From NCBI GenBank assembly GCA_037367405.1, contig JAZKJV010000156.1, forward strand, positions 372,001 to 436,000: a stretch of DNA of 64,000 nt. Direction: 5' to 3'. How positions within the stretch are numbered: position 1 is the stretch's first letter; each line of letters begins with the position of its first letter. Made by a program: the position numbers and the translations under genes. A model generated the notes under the pieces. That model worked only from the letters and a program-made list of their open reading frames with translations, ran no database searches and was not told the DNA's origin. Source of the DNA: Ottelia alismoides (Eukaryota > Streptophyta > Magnoliopsida > Alismatales > Hydrocharitaceae). Shown here one piece after another: positions 10,154-21,655 of this stretch.

Positions 10154-11385
10154 GGACTTATCTAGAGGGCCCTATATCCATTAATATATTGGTGAGCACT
10201 AATTCTAAGCCATGCACGTGTATTAACAATAACTATATTTCTAATTATAGGCTACCGTGTATTTAACAATTACTATATTTTCAATTATACAATATCCTTA
10301 AAAAGGGAAGACAGTTTTGGAAAGAAAAGCTTCAAATAAATGATTTCGTGCAGATGATTAAGATCCAAATGCTAGGATAGCAATAAATATACTTCGGTCA
10401 AGTAAATGGTTAATGTGAGATCGGTAATATCAAGACAATGGTCAGTAATTTACATCCAAATTATTACCTTATACAGAACTTAGTAATATGTATACAATGG
10501 TCAAGTAAATGTGTGTTGCAAGGTCAGTAATAACGTAACAAATTGTTAGTAATATCATTGTGTATGTAAGACACATTGCATTCTTCTCTATAATATTTTT
10601 CCTTTTTCGTCAATGAAGCATTTCATTAATTTCACTAATTCTATGTGCATGTGTTTAATAACTTCTTTTTCAAAGTACTATTTCCATATTAATCGTATAG
10701 AAAGAGAATATGTTACTAGTTATATGTTACTTTCTTACTTAAGCAATGTCTGTGTCTTACTGACCATTACTTTGTTATTAGTAATCTCATAATAGTCATT
10801 ACTTGAGAATTGTATATATATTACTGAACCTGTGATATATGACATAGATATATACATTATTGAATGCACAACAACAATTTACTTAAGAACTGCATATATA
10901 TTACTTGAGTATTGTCTATAAATTACTGATTTCTATTCAAAGTAATAATACATATGGAAATTACTGACTGTTTTTTTGCTTCACTAACTTCACAATAAGC
11001 ACTTACTTGACTAATGTATATATTACTGAATTTTGTATCATTAATAAAATGAATGTAAATTACTGACCGTTGTTTGTGTATTACTGATCTCACAACAACC
11101 ATTTACTTGACTATTGTATATATATTACTAACATGAGTATTCTGATCTCAATTTTATGCAATAAATCATTGATTTGAATATTTTCTTTCCAAAACGTTCT
11201 TCTTTTCTTAAGGACATGATATATTTGGAATAATACTTATTGTCAAATCGTCTTTCATGTTAATCTCCTTCCAAAAATAACATCCTTCGAAATAGGTAAC
11301 CACTCAGTTGGTAATACACGTGTATGGCCTAGAATTAGTGCCTATTAAGATGCAAATGGACATAGAGCCCATTGGATAAAAATCC
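10154..11385. mobile_element. TA-4 element copy A (1232 bp)
   Basis: About 75-base imperfect inverted ends. The right end in reverse begins GGATTTTTATCCAATGGGC, and both ends contain GCACTAATTCTA(A/G)GCCAT(G/A)CACGTGTATTA-like blocks. It is flanked by (TA)n on each side. The interior has no gene but repeats GGTCAGTAAT words in its left half and the complement, ATTACTGA, in its right half. Its ends and motif link it to the coding element at 55017-64000. Confidence 0.85.
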
Positions 11386-11410
11386 TATATATATATAGAG
11401 AGAGAGAGAG

Positions 11411-12719
11411 GGCTTATCCAATAATCCCTGTGCCCATTAACGTTTCGATGAGCACCCATTCTGGGCCATACACGTGTATTAGCAATAACTATATTTATAA
11501 TTATAGGCTACCACGTATTTAAAAAAAACCTATATTTCCTATTATACAGCGCCCTTAAAAATTGGAAGACGGCTTTAGAAGAAATGATTCAAATAAATGA
11601 TTCCATGCGGATGATTAAGGATCCAAACGCTATCATAGTAATAAATATACATCGATCAAGTAAATGCTTGTTGTGAGATCGGTAATATCAAGACAATGAT
11701 CAAGAATTTACATCCAAATAGTTACATTGTACAGAATTTAGTAATATGTATAAAATGATCAAGTAAATGTGTGTTGTAAGATCAGTAATAGCATAACAAA
11801 TGATTAGTAATACCATTGTGTATATAATACGCATTGCATTAACAAATACTTACTTTCTTACTTGAGCAATGCCCATGACTTACTGATCATTACTTTGTTA
11901 TTACTAATCTCATAGTAATTATTACTTGAGAATCGTACACATATTACTGAACATGTGATATAAGACATACATATATACATTACTGAGCACAAACAATAAT
12001 TTACTTGATAACTGTATATATATTACTTGAGTATCATCTCTAAATTACTGAATTCTGTTCAAAGTAATAAAACATACGGAAATTACTGACCATTTATTAT
12101 GGTTTTACTGACTTAACAACAAGCACTTACTTGTCCATTATGTATATATTACTGAATTCTGCACGATATAATAAAATGAAGGAAAATTACTGACTGTTGT
12201 TTGGATATTACTGATCTCGTTACAACCATTTACGTGAGTATTGTCTCTAAATTACTAAATTCTATTCAAAGTAATAATACATATAGAAATTACTGACCAT
12301 TTGTTATGGTTTTATTGACTTCACAACAAGCACTTACTTGACCAGTGTGTATATATTACTGAATTCTACACCATATAATAAAATGAATGTAAATTATTGA
12401 TTGTTGTTTGGATATTACTGATCTCGCAACAACCATTTACTTGATTATTGTATATATATTACTGACCTGAATATTTGGATCTCGATTTTCTGCAAGAAAT
12501 CATCGAATTGAATGTTTTCTTTTCATAGCGTTCTTCCTATTTTTTAGGACACGATATAATTGGAATACTACTTATTATTAAATCGCTTTGCATATTAATC
12601 TCCTTCAAAAAACAACATCCTTCGAAATATATAACCACTCTATTGGTAATACACGTGTGTGGCCTACAAATGGTGCTCACTGAAACACTAATGACCCTTG
12701 TGCGCATTGGATAAAAATC
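11411..12719. mobile_element. TA-4 element copy B (1309 bp)
   Basis: Closely related to copy A over its whole length and in the same direction, starting GGCTTATCCAATAATCCC and ending ATTGGATAAAAATCA. It is separated from copy A only by (TA)n and (GA)n. It keeps the CACGTGTATTA block near both ends and the TCAGTAA/TTACTGA inversion in the interior. Confidence 0.85.
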
Positions 12720-12739
12720 ATATATATATATATATATAT

Positions 12740-13116
12740 GAGCGATCCTGTGAGATGGACTTTTGTGAGATGGTGAGATGGGTAATCTCAACCGCTCATT
12801 TTACCATCATTCATGGCATGAAACCTGGAGGGATTTAGATCACCATATATCACTATGGTGTCATTCAAAATTCAACTCAATTCGAGACTTCTATCCCCTC
12901 CATCAAGACTGTCAAATTTTATGGTGGTAGAATTGTTGAAATTGACCCTCTCCAGATGGACATGTTAGGGGTGTGTTTTACATGAAATTTGAAACATATG
13001 TTCAACTCATTATTCTATCTAAATCCCCCCAAGTTTCATGTCGTGAATGATGGTAAATTAAGCGATTGCGATTACCCATCTCACTATCTCACAAAAGCCA
13101 CATCTCACACGATCGC

Positions 13117-13118
<2 letters not shown>
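12740..13118. mobile_element. TA-5 foldback MITE copy A
   Basis: Inverted ends GAGCGATCCTGTGAGATGG and the complement of CCACATCTCACACGATCGCC, continuing into TTTTGTGAGATGGTGAGATG. It is preceded by (TA)n and followed by (CT)n and (TA)n. The core (GAGGGATTTAGATCACC...TTCGAGACTTCTATC) is the same as that of TA-8 at 49106, although the ends differ. Confidence 0.75.
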
Positions 13119-13147
<29 letters not shown>

Positions 13148-13170
13148 CTCTCTCTCTATATATATATATA

Positions 13171-13440
13171 GGATTTCTTTCAAATAGGACTTGGTCCTTC
13201 TTTTGTTCAGGAAGGCCAGTCCCTTTTTTGTATAAAGCATGACAACTTTAGTAGAATATGTATATAGATTGTATGATAATGTATAGTTTTAATGTTTGTA
13301 TCATAATATGCAGTTTTGTATTTATAATGTGTGATTATAATACAAAATGTATACACATTCTACTAAAGTGCTCGTGTTTTCGACAAAAAGATGGTGGCCT
13401 TCCTTAAGTCAGGAAGGATGCATTCTATTTGAAAGGCTCC
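13171..13440. mobile_element. TA-6 MITE copy A (270 bp)
   Basis: Inverted ends GGATTTCTTTCAAATAGGA and the complement of TATTTGAAAGGCTCCC, with an inner GGCCTTCC/GGAAGGCC pair, between (TA)n tracts. The outer TTTCAAATRRG is shared with TA-1. Confidence 0.7.
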
Positions 13441-13450
13441 CTATATATAT

Positions 13451-13966
13451 AGGGAAAAATGGGGCTGCCCCTTGCGGGCGGCCAACATGGCTGCTCCGCC
13501 CTATTTTTCCGTATTTTTTTTTATTTTTTGGAGAACTATCACCATTTATATTCATCCCTATATCCCTCCTATATGTCGTTCGAATTTCGTCAGAAACAGA
13601 GAGTCGTACGACCTCCATCCATGCAGTCAGTTTTTAAAGGTCGCAGGATTTTTTAAATCGACCCTATCTGGATGGAGGTCGTACGAGTCTCTGTTTCTGA
13701 CGAAATTTGAATGGCATATATGAGGGATATATAAATTAATATACATCCAGAAAAGTCATTTTTAGCAATTCTGTTACCGTTAAAAAATGATTGTCTGGAT
13801 GGAGGACGTACGAATCTCTGTTTCGCATGAAATTTTAATAGCATAATATAGGGATATAGTGATGAATATTCACGGAAGAAATTTTCAAAAAAAATAAAAA
13901 AACTGGGTGAAATAGCGTGGGGGGAGGTAAGAATTAGCTCCCCCAGGGGGCAGCCCATTTAACCCT
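13451..13966. mobile_element. Chimeric TA-3 element
   Basis: 13451-13748 is a TA-3 element with its left end (AATGGGGCTGCCCC) and palindromic core but without its right end. At about 13748 it joins the right half of a second TA-3 subtype (ATTTTAATAGCATAATATAGGG core, ending GGGGGCAGCCCATTTAACCC). Flanks are (TA)n. It is either a nested insertion followed by deletion or a template-switch product. Confidence 0.65.
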
Positions 13967-13980
13967 ATATATATATATAT

Positions 13981-14210
13981 GAGAAAAGGGATCCTACTTC
14001 ATGATGTAAGTAACTTACATACGTCATGCATCTTTTTTTCCTAATTTTTTTATTTTTTTTGAAAAATACTTCCATGGATTTTCATAACTATATACCTCTA
14101 ATATGTCATTCAAATTTCGTCAGAAATAGAGACTCCTACGGCCTTCATCCAGACAGTCATTTTTTAACGGTCATAGATTTGCTGTATTTTTCATGTTCTG
14201 GATGGAGGAC
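13981..14210. mobile_element. TA-7 MITE, left part (split by Athila)
   Basis: Starts after (TA)n with GAGAAAAGGGATCCTAC, continues with a hairpin-forming ATGTAAGTAACTTACAT block and the common TCAGAAATAGAGACTCCTA core, and stops at the AGGAC duplication (14206-14210). Its other part is at 47737-47898. Confidence 0.8.
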
Positions 14211-15903
14211 TGATGAATCCGCGATTCATCATCTCAATATTTTGATCTTAGCAAAATCCACGAGTAAAATCCCAAATAAATGTCCATAAAATCAATAAAT
14301 TAACAAAATATCTCTTATAAATAAAATACGTTAATTATTGTATAAAAGATTGTACAAAATGAATTAACAATAAAAAGCCGCAAAATCACAGGAGTTTTAT
14401 ACATGTAAATAGCCCAAAACTTCATGTATTTTTAATAATTTCATTTCAACTCCTTTTTATCTAATTCTTTCTCTAACATGTTCATAACAAATGTATATAA
14501 AAATACAAAAATATAAAACAAATTTTAACTCAAATAAATGCTCCTAGATCCCAAAGAGAAAAAGCCGTAAAGTCCAACTTCCAAGCTAAATTCTCATTTC
14601 GTATGAACTTCAAATTCATCAAACTCATTTTAAAGTTCAAGTTAGAAAATTATCTATCCAACGGAAGTGGTTTCATTAAAATCGGAGCTCATTTGCAAAA
14701 GTTGGATTTTGGGACCTAGATGTAAATTGTATATTTTTGTACATATTCATTCTTTCCTCATTTTTTATTTTATCTTTCTCAATTACTAAAAATTCAAAAA
14801 AATCATTGTTGTGTTGTATTTTAATTATACTATTTTATTGTATTTTTTCCGTTGTAAATATCTCTTATTAAAAAGACAAAAAAATACATATTAGAAAAGC
14901 AAATAAAAATTTGTACATGTTGTATGTATTCATTTGTAAATTCATCATTATTTTTTGTACTTCTTTATTTTTTTGTATTTAAAGTAGCCTACTTTATATC
15001 ATTATTTATTTTATTATTTATTTTACATTCTCTACGATAACCACTATTCAACTCTTTACCACCAACCTCCATTCAACCCCACCATTTTTTAAACCTCCAA
15101 TTCAACTCCATTAATAATATAACCTCCAACCACTTTAATAACCTCTCATTTCATCCTCTTTATATGCATCTAATTATCCTAAATTTTGCCTTTGATCCAT
15201 CTTTATGTGAGGAGAGTTGAATCGGTGACAGCGACGCAACCGCGGTCGAGCGATGACAGCCCTCTCTCCGGTGAGATCCGTTGGCTTTTCGGCCAACATC
15301 ACAGCCACATCCGTACGTTGCTCGAGCTCATCGCTCGCCGGCGATTCGAGCGAAGACCGTACTTTCGTGAGCACATCATAGGCGACCGCCCATCTTAGGT
15401 AATTTTATTTTCATCTTGTTGTCAATATTTTTATCCATGCATTTTTTTGTCTATCACATTACCACCCATACACCCTCTATTTGTTTATTCTACATCACCT
15501 TCACCACAATCATCACATTATTTTTTCCCTTATCATTTGCATTTCTTATTTAACAAAATTTAAAAAATTAAAAATTAAAAAAAAACAAATCATAAAGTAA
15601 AAAAATTAAAACAAAAAAAGAGCAGCGGCTACTGTCGTCGCCCCCCCCCCCCCCAAAGCCGGCGCTGCCCGCCTCCACCGGCCGCGCACTGCAGCCGCCA
15701 ACCGCGGTCGCCCCGCCGTTCACAGCAGCTCCACCTTTGCGTCTCCGACCACGCGCCCCCGCCGCAGCCCGCGCGCGGCCCCGCCAACAACCTCTACCGC
15801 CGCGAGCTACTTCACGCCTCCCTCGACACGAGCCTCCGCGCGCCACCACCGACGCGCACTGCCGCAGCGCCATGCGTACAACTCTTGCCACCTCCTCGCC
15901 GCC
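14211..15903 (+). repeat. Outer Athila 5' LTR, first part
   Basis: Starts with a palindrome, TGATGAATC and GATTCATCA around a 3-base centre. It is AT-rich to about 15180, then has a GC-rich stretch (15185-15900) with a run of 15 C near 15641-15654 that is much shorter in LTR2. It is interrupted at 15903 by the inner Athila. Open frames here have no domain. Confidence 0.93.
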
Positions 15904-18900
15904 TGATAACCGTCTAAGTGACTAAGGTAAAGGTACAAAATTAGTCGTTGCGACCTCAATCACTCAGACTAAGTATATCAAGAAAATTCAGACCGCTAAA
16001 TAAATCAAAGATCAAAACAAAACGTGAAGCGGTCCCGCTATGGGATTAACCTGGTATAGCTCCCAGGGTCGAACACAAGGAGCACGGGTTGGCCTAGGGC
16101 CTACGAAGTAGTAAAAATGAAAATAAAAGCAAAACAAAATGTTTTTAGTGGTTTTTAATAATTTTTATATTTTTTTGGATTTTTAATAAGTGAAGAAAAT
16201 AAAAGAAAGTAAAAGCAAGCACACTTGATCAATTTATTTAACACACCAAAAATCAAGCAAAAATTCAACAAAAATGGTTTTTATGTTTTTTAAGTTTTTA
16301 AGTGTTTTTGGTGAATTTTTGGAATTTTTATAAGGTATATTTTATTTTCTAAAAATCAAACAGTGCTAAAAAGATGAGGTACTGTCCAGCAAGGACCAAA
16401 ACCCTTAAATAAAATATCTAAGGATCTTAACAGGTCCTGGAGGTAATTTTCCTATATACTAGAAGGAATAAGGAAAATTTGAGCACCAAAATTATTGTTT
16501 TTGGATTTTTAGATTATTTATTATAATTTTTATGAGTTTTTAGGTGTTTTTAGATTTTTAAGGTTTTTACTCAATGAAAAATAGCCAAAATTGGCTAGAA
16601 AATCAAACAACACACAAAGAACAGTAACTAATATTTTTAGAATTTTTGGACGTGTTTTTATATTTTTTTGGGATTTTTAAACCTAGACAGTAGCTAAAAA
16701 GAAGGTTTTTGAATTTTTAAAAATACTAAATAAAATCAAAAATGTCCTCAAAAATTCTCAAAAATCCAACAACATGGCAGGAGCCATGTGTCAAATTTTC
16801 ATCGAATTTGAAGGTGGTTTGATATTTTATTCAAAAATATAAAGGGGGCACAGTGCACAAGGACTTAAGTGCAAATACCCGAAACTCTGGGGGTCCAGGT
16901 GCAATTTTCCCAGCAAGTCACGCGCGTGGCGCGTGCCTGGGGCACTCAGGGACCTTCTGGTAAGAAAAAAAGTCCTTGGACCTTTTGGTAACTGGTACCA
17001 AAAAGTCCAGGGGCTCGGTCGCAATTAACCCACTAATACACGCACATGTATAAATAAAATGCTCACAGGGGTATAAAAGCAAATACCAGAAAGTTTCTTT
17101 TCATTCAATAACCCAACAGAACTACAGGATAATAGATGCAAATAACCCAAACAAAGCACGTGGCGAAGCACGTGAGCTCACATACACAGGGGTATAAATG
17201 CAAATAAAAACAAGCACAAGGTCCACAGTGCAAATTACCCTACGCAAATGAAATGACTAAAATATTTACAGGACTAGAAATTAAAGACTCAAACTACGAG
17301 GGGGCCTAAGTAAATTACCCCTTATTGCGCCGACGGCTGGATTTGCGCCACGTGGATGATCCAACGGTCCTGGTGAGCTGGCGCTTCTCTCCTTTACGCT
17401 TGAGCCTAATCGACGGTGCAGGGCGAGACACGTGGGGGATCTGACGTCTGGCAGTGCAGGTGCCTCTCTCCTCTGCTCTGACGGTCCTGATCAGCCCCTC
17501 GAGAGGATCAACGGTATCTGCTCCTCCGTGGATGGACGATCGAGATGCGAACTGGAGCGGAGGGGCTAATCGGACGGTGAAGGAGGTTCCTCGAAGAACA
17601 AGTGGCCGGCGAGGTTCGCCGGCCTCGTGTGCGTGCCCGGGACCTCCTCAGCTGCCTCCAAGTATCGGAGAAGATCGGCGGTGAGGTCCCGCAGCTGATG
17701 GTGGCTTCAGATGACCCGGCCGAGCCCTGGAGGGGCTCCGACGAGGTCGGCGACGGCGAGCTCCTGGCCTGGATGTGAGGGGGGCTCAGATGCCCTTCTT
17801 TTGCCCTGCAAAATGCACCAGAAGCTTCGCGGGTCGAGGGCAAAGTGCCTCGACCCGATGAAGCGGCGTGAGGGTGAACGATGCGTCGGGGCGGATGAGC
17901 TCCGGCGAGCGGAGGATGGGGGAGCTCGAATCCCAGCTCCGGGGCGAGCTGGGTTGAATGAAGGGGCGTAGAAGGTGCGTCGGAGGATGGCGAAGGTGAT
18001 AGTGTGCTCCGATGATCGAGAAGGTACGCGATATGGCCGGAATCAAAGGAACTCGTCGGAGATGCGATTTGGGCGAAACAGGAAATTAAACTAAATGGGC
18101 GAGCTAAAAGAGTACCTGGGTGGAGCGGAAGACTGTGCTGGAGCTTGGCTAGCTCCTGGTCGTCGCCTCGAAGGGCGTCAAGGCCTGAGGCTCGAGCTCC
18201 GGCTGAGTGGCGGAGCACGGCGGCGGAAAGCTGCCGGATCGATGGTCGGGGCACCCTCTCCTCACTGCAACAGGGGCAAACGCGAGCTGTCACCTCGGTG
18301 ATTGCTCTGGAGGTCATGGGAATGAGAGTGGCGAGCCAAAGATGGCGAATGAATGCGGCGGAGCTCGGTTTTTATGTGGGTGCAGGTCCGGGAAGAAGAG
18401 CTCGGGTCCGGCTCGATTGAGCACGGATCCCTAGGATCGATGTCGGGCGAGATTCCCGGATACCTGGAGAGTAATTAGGACCTTAGATTAGGCGAAATGG
18501 GGATCGGGTCTGGTAGAGATAAATGGGAGAAGTTGGGTCCGCGAACCAGACCCGTGAAAGGTGGTCCACAGGGGGGGGGGGTTGACCGGGCGGTCAACAA
18601 TCCCCGTGGACCAATAGAAATCAGCCATGTCAGAAATTTTTATTTGATTTTTTTGGGCCTTTAAATGGCCGAATTTTCAAAAACTTAAAACATGAAATAT
18701 TTTTAATTTATTTTTTTCTATTTTTTGTGATTTTTAATTAATTTTTGGAAATTAAAATAAGGTATTTACATAGTATAGCTATACATAGGTATTTATACAA
18801 TATAGGTTTTTTTTTTATTTTTGATTTTTTAATTAGTTATTTTTATACATTTTTATTCCTATTTTATATTTTATTTATTTATAGGATAAAATGAGGAATA

Positions 18901-19564
18901 AAAAGCTATTTTTATTTTATTTTTATTATTTATATACATAGGTAAAATAAATAGATATGTACAACTATATACATTGCATATATACCAGATATTTTTGTAA
19001 TTTTAATTTTTGTTATTTTTATTTGATTTTTGTTTTGTTTCTTTTTATTTATTTTATTTACAATATATACATATAATATTTACAAAAAGTTTTGAAAATA
19101 AATAAATTTATTTACAAGGTGAAATAGATGAGGATGATGGTCTTATGTACAAGGTGAAGGGTTATTTTTGAATTTTTGGTTTTTATCTTTTTGTTTTGTT
19201 TTTATACTTCATAAATATGTACAAATATTTACAACATATTTTTGGGTGAGGAAAATATATAATTTTATTTATTTACAAATATATACATGTGTGAGCCCCT
19301 ATCTCCCTCTACTTGGCTTTTATGCGGTCAGGCCCATGCTGAGCCCTCCCTTGGGTTAGGTTGCTCAATATTTATTCTAAATATTTCCCTCTTTTTCTTT
19401 TTCATCTTTATTCTTTTATTTTTGCACAAAAACATGCTAATTATAAGTATTTACAAACATGCATGCTTTTGCTAATTTTTACTATTTACACATATCTACA
19501 TGCATTTGCATAGGTTTTTGTAGCTAAAATATAAGAATAAAGAGTGATGAATGGGTATTCATCA
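15904..19564 (-). repeat. Inner Athila 3' LTR
   Basis: 3661 bases. On the minus strand it starts with the palindrome TGATGAAT-ACCC-ATTCATCA and ends GGTTATCA. A GC-rich core at about 17320-18480 lies between AT-rich arms. It includes a 269-codon sense-strand frame (17508-18317) that is also open in the other LTR; I see no domain in it. Confidence 0.95.
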
Positions 19565-19576
19565 CCCCCCTATACT
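19565..19576 (-). other. Inner Athila polypurine tract
   Basis: On the minus strand AGTATAGGGGGG, directly before the 3' LTR TGATGAAT. Confidence 0.88.
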
Positions 19577-21655
19577 ATACTTTGCTAGTCCCTTAGCAAA
19601 CACTTATTTGAAAAAGAAGTGAAAAAGAAAGAAAGAAAAAGAAAAAGAGAATGTACATGGATCAAGGTTGATTATTAAACTTGCCTTCATTAAATTGAGG
19701 TATGGAGCTCAATCAGATCTTTGGATTATTAATGTGTCGGAACCTTATTTAGACTTAAGCTTAAAACCTAACAGCCTCTAAGTTCCACCAATCTATAATC
19801 AAGACTCCTCAATGCTCCAGATCAGAACAAGTCATCAATCACAAACCCTGAAGACCATGAATCTTTTCTTGTCCTGTGAAAGTGAGGTCTAAGCTCTCCA
19901 CCTCAGAAATGGCAACTTGACAACCCTCCCCAACAAGGTAACTCTATGACCTCAATCTGTCCACTCTTTCCTCGAGGAGCGGGGTATTCCCTTCTAAGTT
20001 CAAGTACAACCGGCTCAAGAAGAGGGGGAAGAAGAGAATGGGTCAAGGCCAGTGTAGCCAAGTACCCTTGGGAGCTTGACCAGTGTAGCCAAGTCTCCCT
20101 GCTGCAAGCTACAACAGGTGGATCATGAAACCAAGCTTTGCTTATTGCACTTATATACACACTCCGGTGGGATTATCATTTTCTCTCAGACCCACCACTT
20201 TTTTGGAGTTCTTTTCTTTTTTTTTTCACATTTTTTTTTCGAGTGCATCTATACAACATGTACATGTGCAGCATATATATACAAGGAGTTTTTCCTCTTG
20301 AGCCAGTAGACTATCCCTCTTTTGAAGCTTTATTGCAACCCACAACTCCCGTCGTTAGACCTCATGGCAACCAGACCAAGTTGAGACGCACTTCCTTCAC
20401 TAAATGAAGAAGAGAGATTCCGCCTAGAAGTACTACCCTCATATGCTACCCCAAGCCAAGGAAGACTGCCTCCTCACCACCTCATCCGTAGAGAGCTCGG
20501 TGCATAGTGCGGTTGTCCAAGTAAAGCCATAATCTATATGAGTCATGTGTTGTTGTTAAGTGCTCTACTTAGGCTCATTGAGATGACATGTGATCATAGC
20601 CTAGTGGACTCAAAGAATTAAGTCACCATGGACCTGAAAAGTCTTAAACCTAAGCCCTATAAGGTTCCTCTTAGAAATTAGGTGAATTAAGATCTTAATC
20701 AAGCTCCATTTCTCAATTTGATTCCAGGCTTAGTTTAAATGCCAACTATCATCCAGAAAAACTATATACATATATACAAAAAGATGCATATTTACACAAA
20801 TTTTACAATCATGCAAAATTTTTGAAAAATGTTTTGAAATCATGAATGATGATGCATGAAGTGCAAGTTTTGCAAACAGATATTTACACACATTTACACA
20901 AGATTTTTGCAAACTTTTGATTTTCAAAACATTTTGGAAAAATTTTGTACTATATACATAATTTTGATACAAAAATATTTACACAAGCTTTACACAAAAG
21001 ATTTTTGAAATCATTTTTACAAAAATAATTTGTACACTAGCTATGTATGTGCAAATAAAAGAAGATTATGTACATGAAAAAAAATTTTAATTTTTGTGGT
21101 TTTTAGCCATTTTTATTTATTAACACACTCACACAAAGTACGAGTTATGGCTAAAGTATATATGAAATATATACACACCCCCCTATACTTAGCTCGAACG
21201 ATGTCCTCGGAGTCAAGAGCGATAAAGAAGACATAACTCGTGCTATGTATGGGGAAGTGAAAAGGAAGGCTATACAAAAGGAAAATGAAAAGTCAAGAAG
21301 GACTCGGGTCTTCCCCCTATACTTAGGATCAAGTAATCCTAAGTATAGCAGGCTGTACACGAAGGAAAAACCGAGTGGAGAATGTACAGGGTCTACCCCC
21401 CCTATACTTAGGGTAAGATATCCCTAAGTATAGGCTGCAAAACAGGGGTAGACAGAAACAACAGAAATACCCGAAAGGTCTCACATCCCCCCTATACTTA
21501 GGGTAAAGTGCACCCTAAGTATAGCATAATCACAAGATGAAGTAAGGGATGTGGGACTAAGGAATGTGCTGATATGGACATCTGGATCTATGTACAGCGG
21601 AGGATCAGTAAAGCTCAGGCGTGAGATGCATTAGATGTGAGTCAAAGACCACATC
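19577..21655 (-). other. Inner Athila 3' non-coding region
   Basis: Three stem-loops at 21317-21348, 21401-21434 and 21492-21524 contain AAGTATAGGGG, the element's polypurine word, within about 340 bases of the gag-pol stop. A block at 21127-21190 is conserved with the outer Athila. No other gene or element is seen. Confidence 0.75.

Noticed and set aside
13409..13723. Small hydrophobic proteins with FFFIFxxN and PTCHSNFxRN motifs, repeated across the window
   Set aside because: These are translations of the palindromic cores of TA-3 and TA-7 MITEs and appear on both strands at each copy.
17454..18434. Several host-like small genes in the GC-rich LTR core
   Set aside because: All are repeated in the other LTR, overlap one another on both strands and contain no recognisable domain.
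19565..21655. Env-like gene downstream of Athila pol
   Set aside because: No frame of useful length with a signal peptide or membrane segment; the region is non-coding with hairpins.
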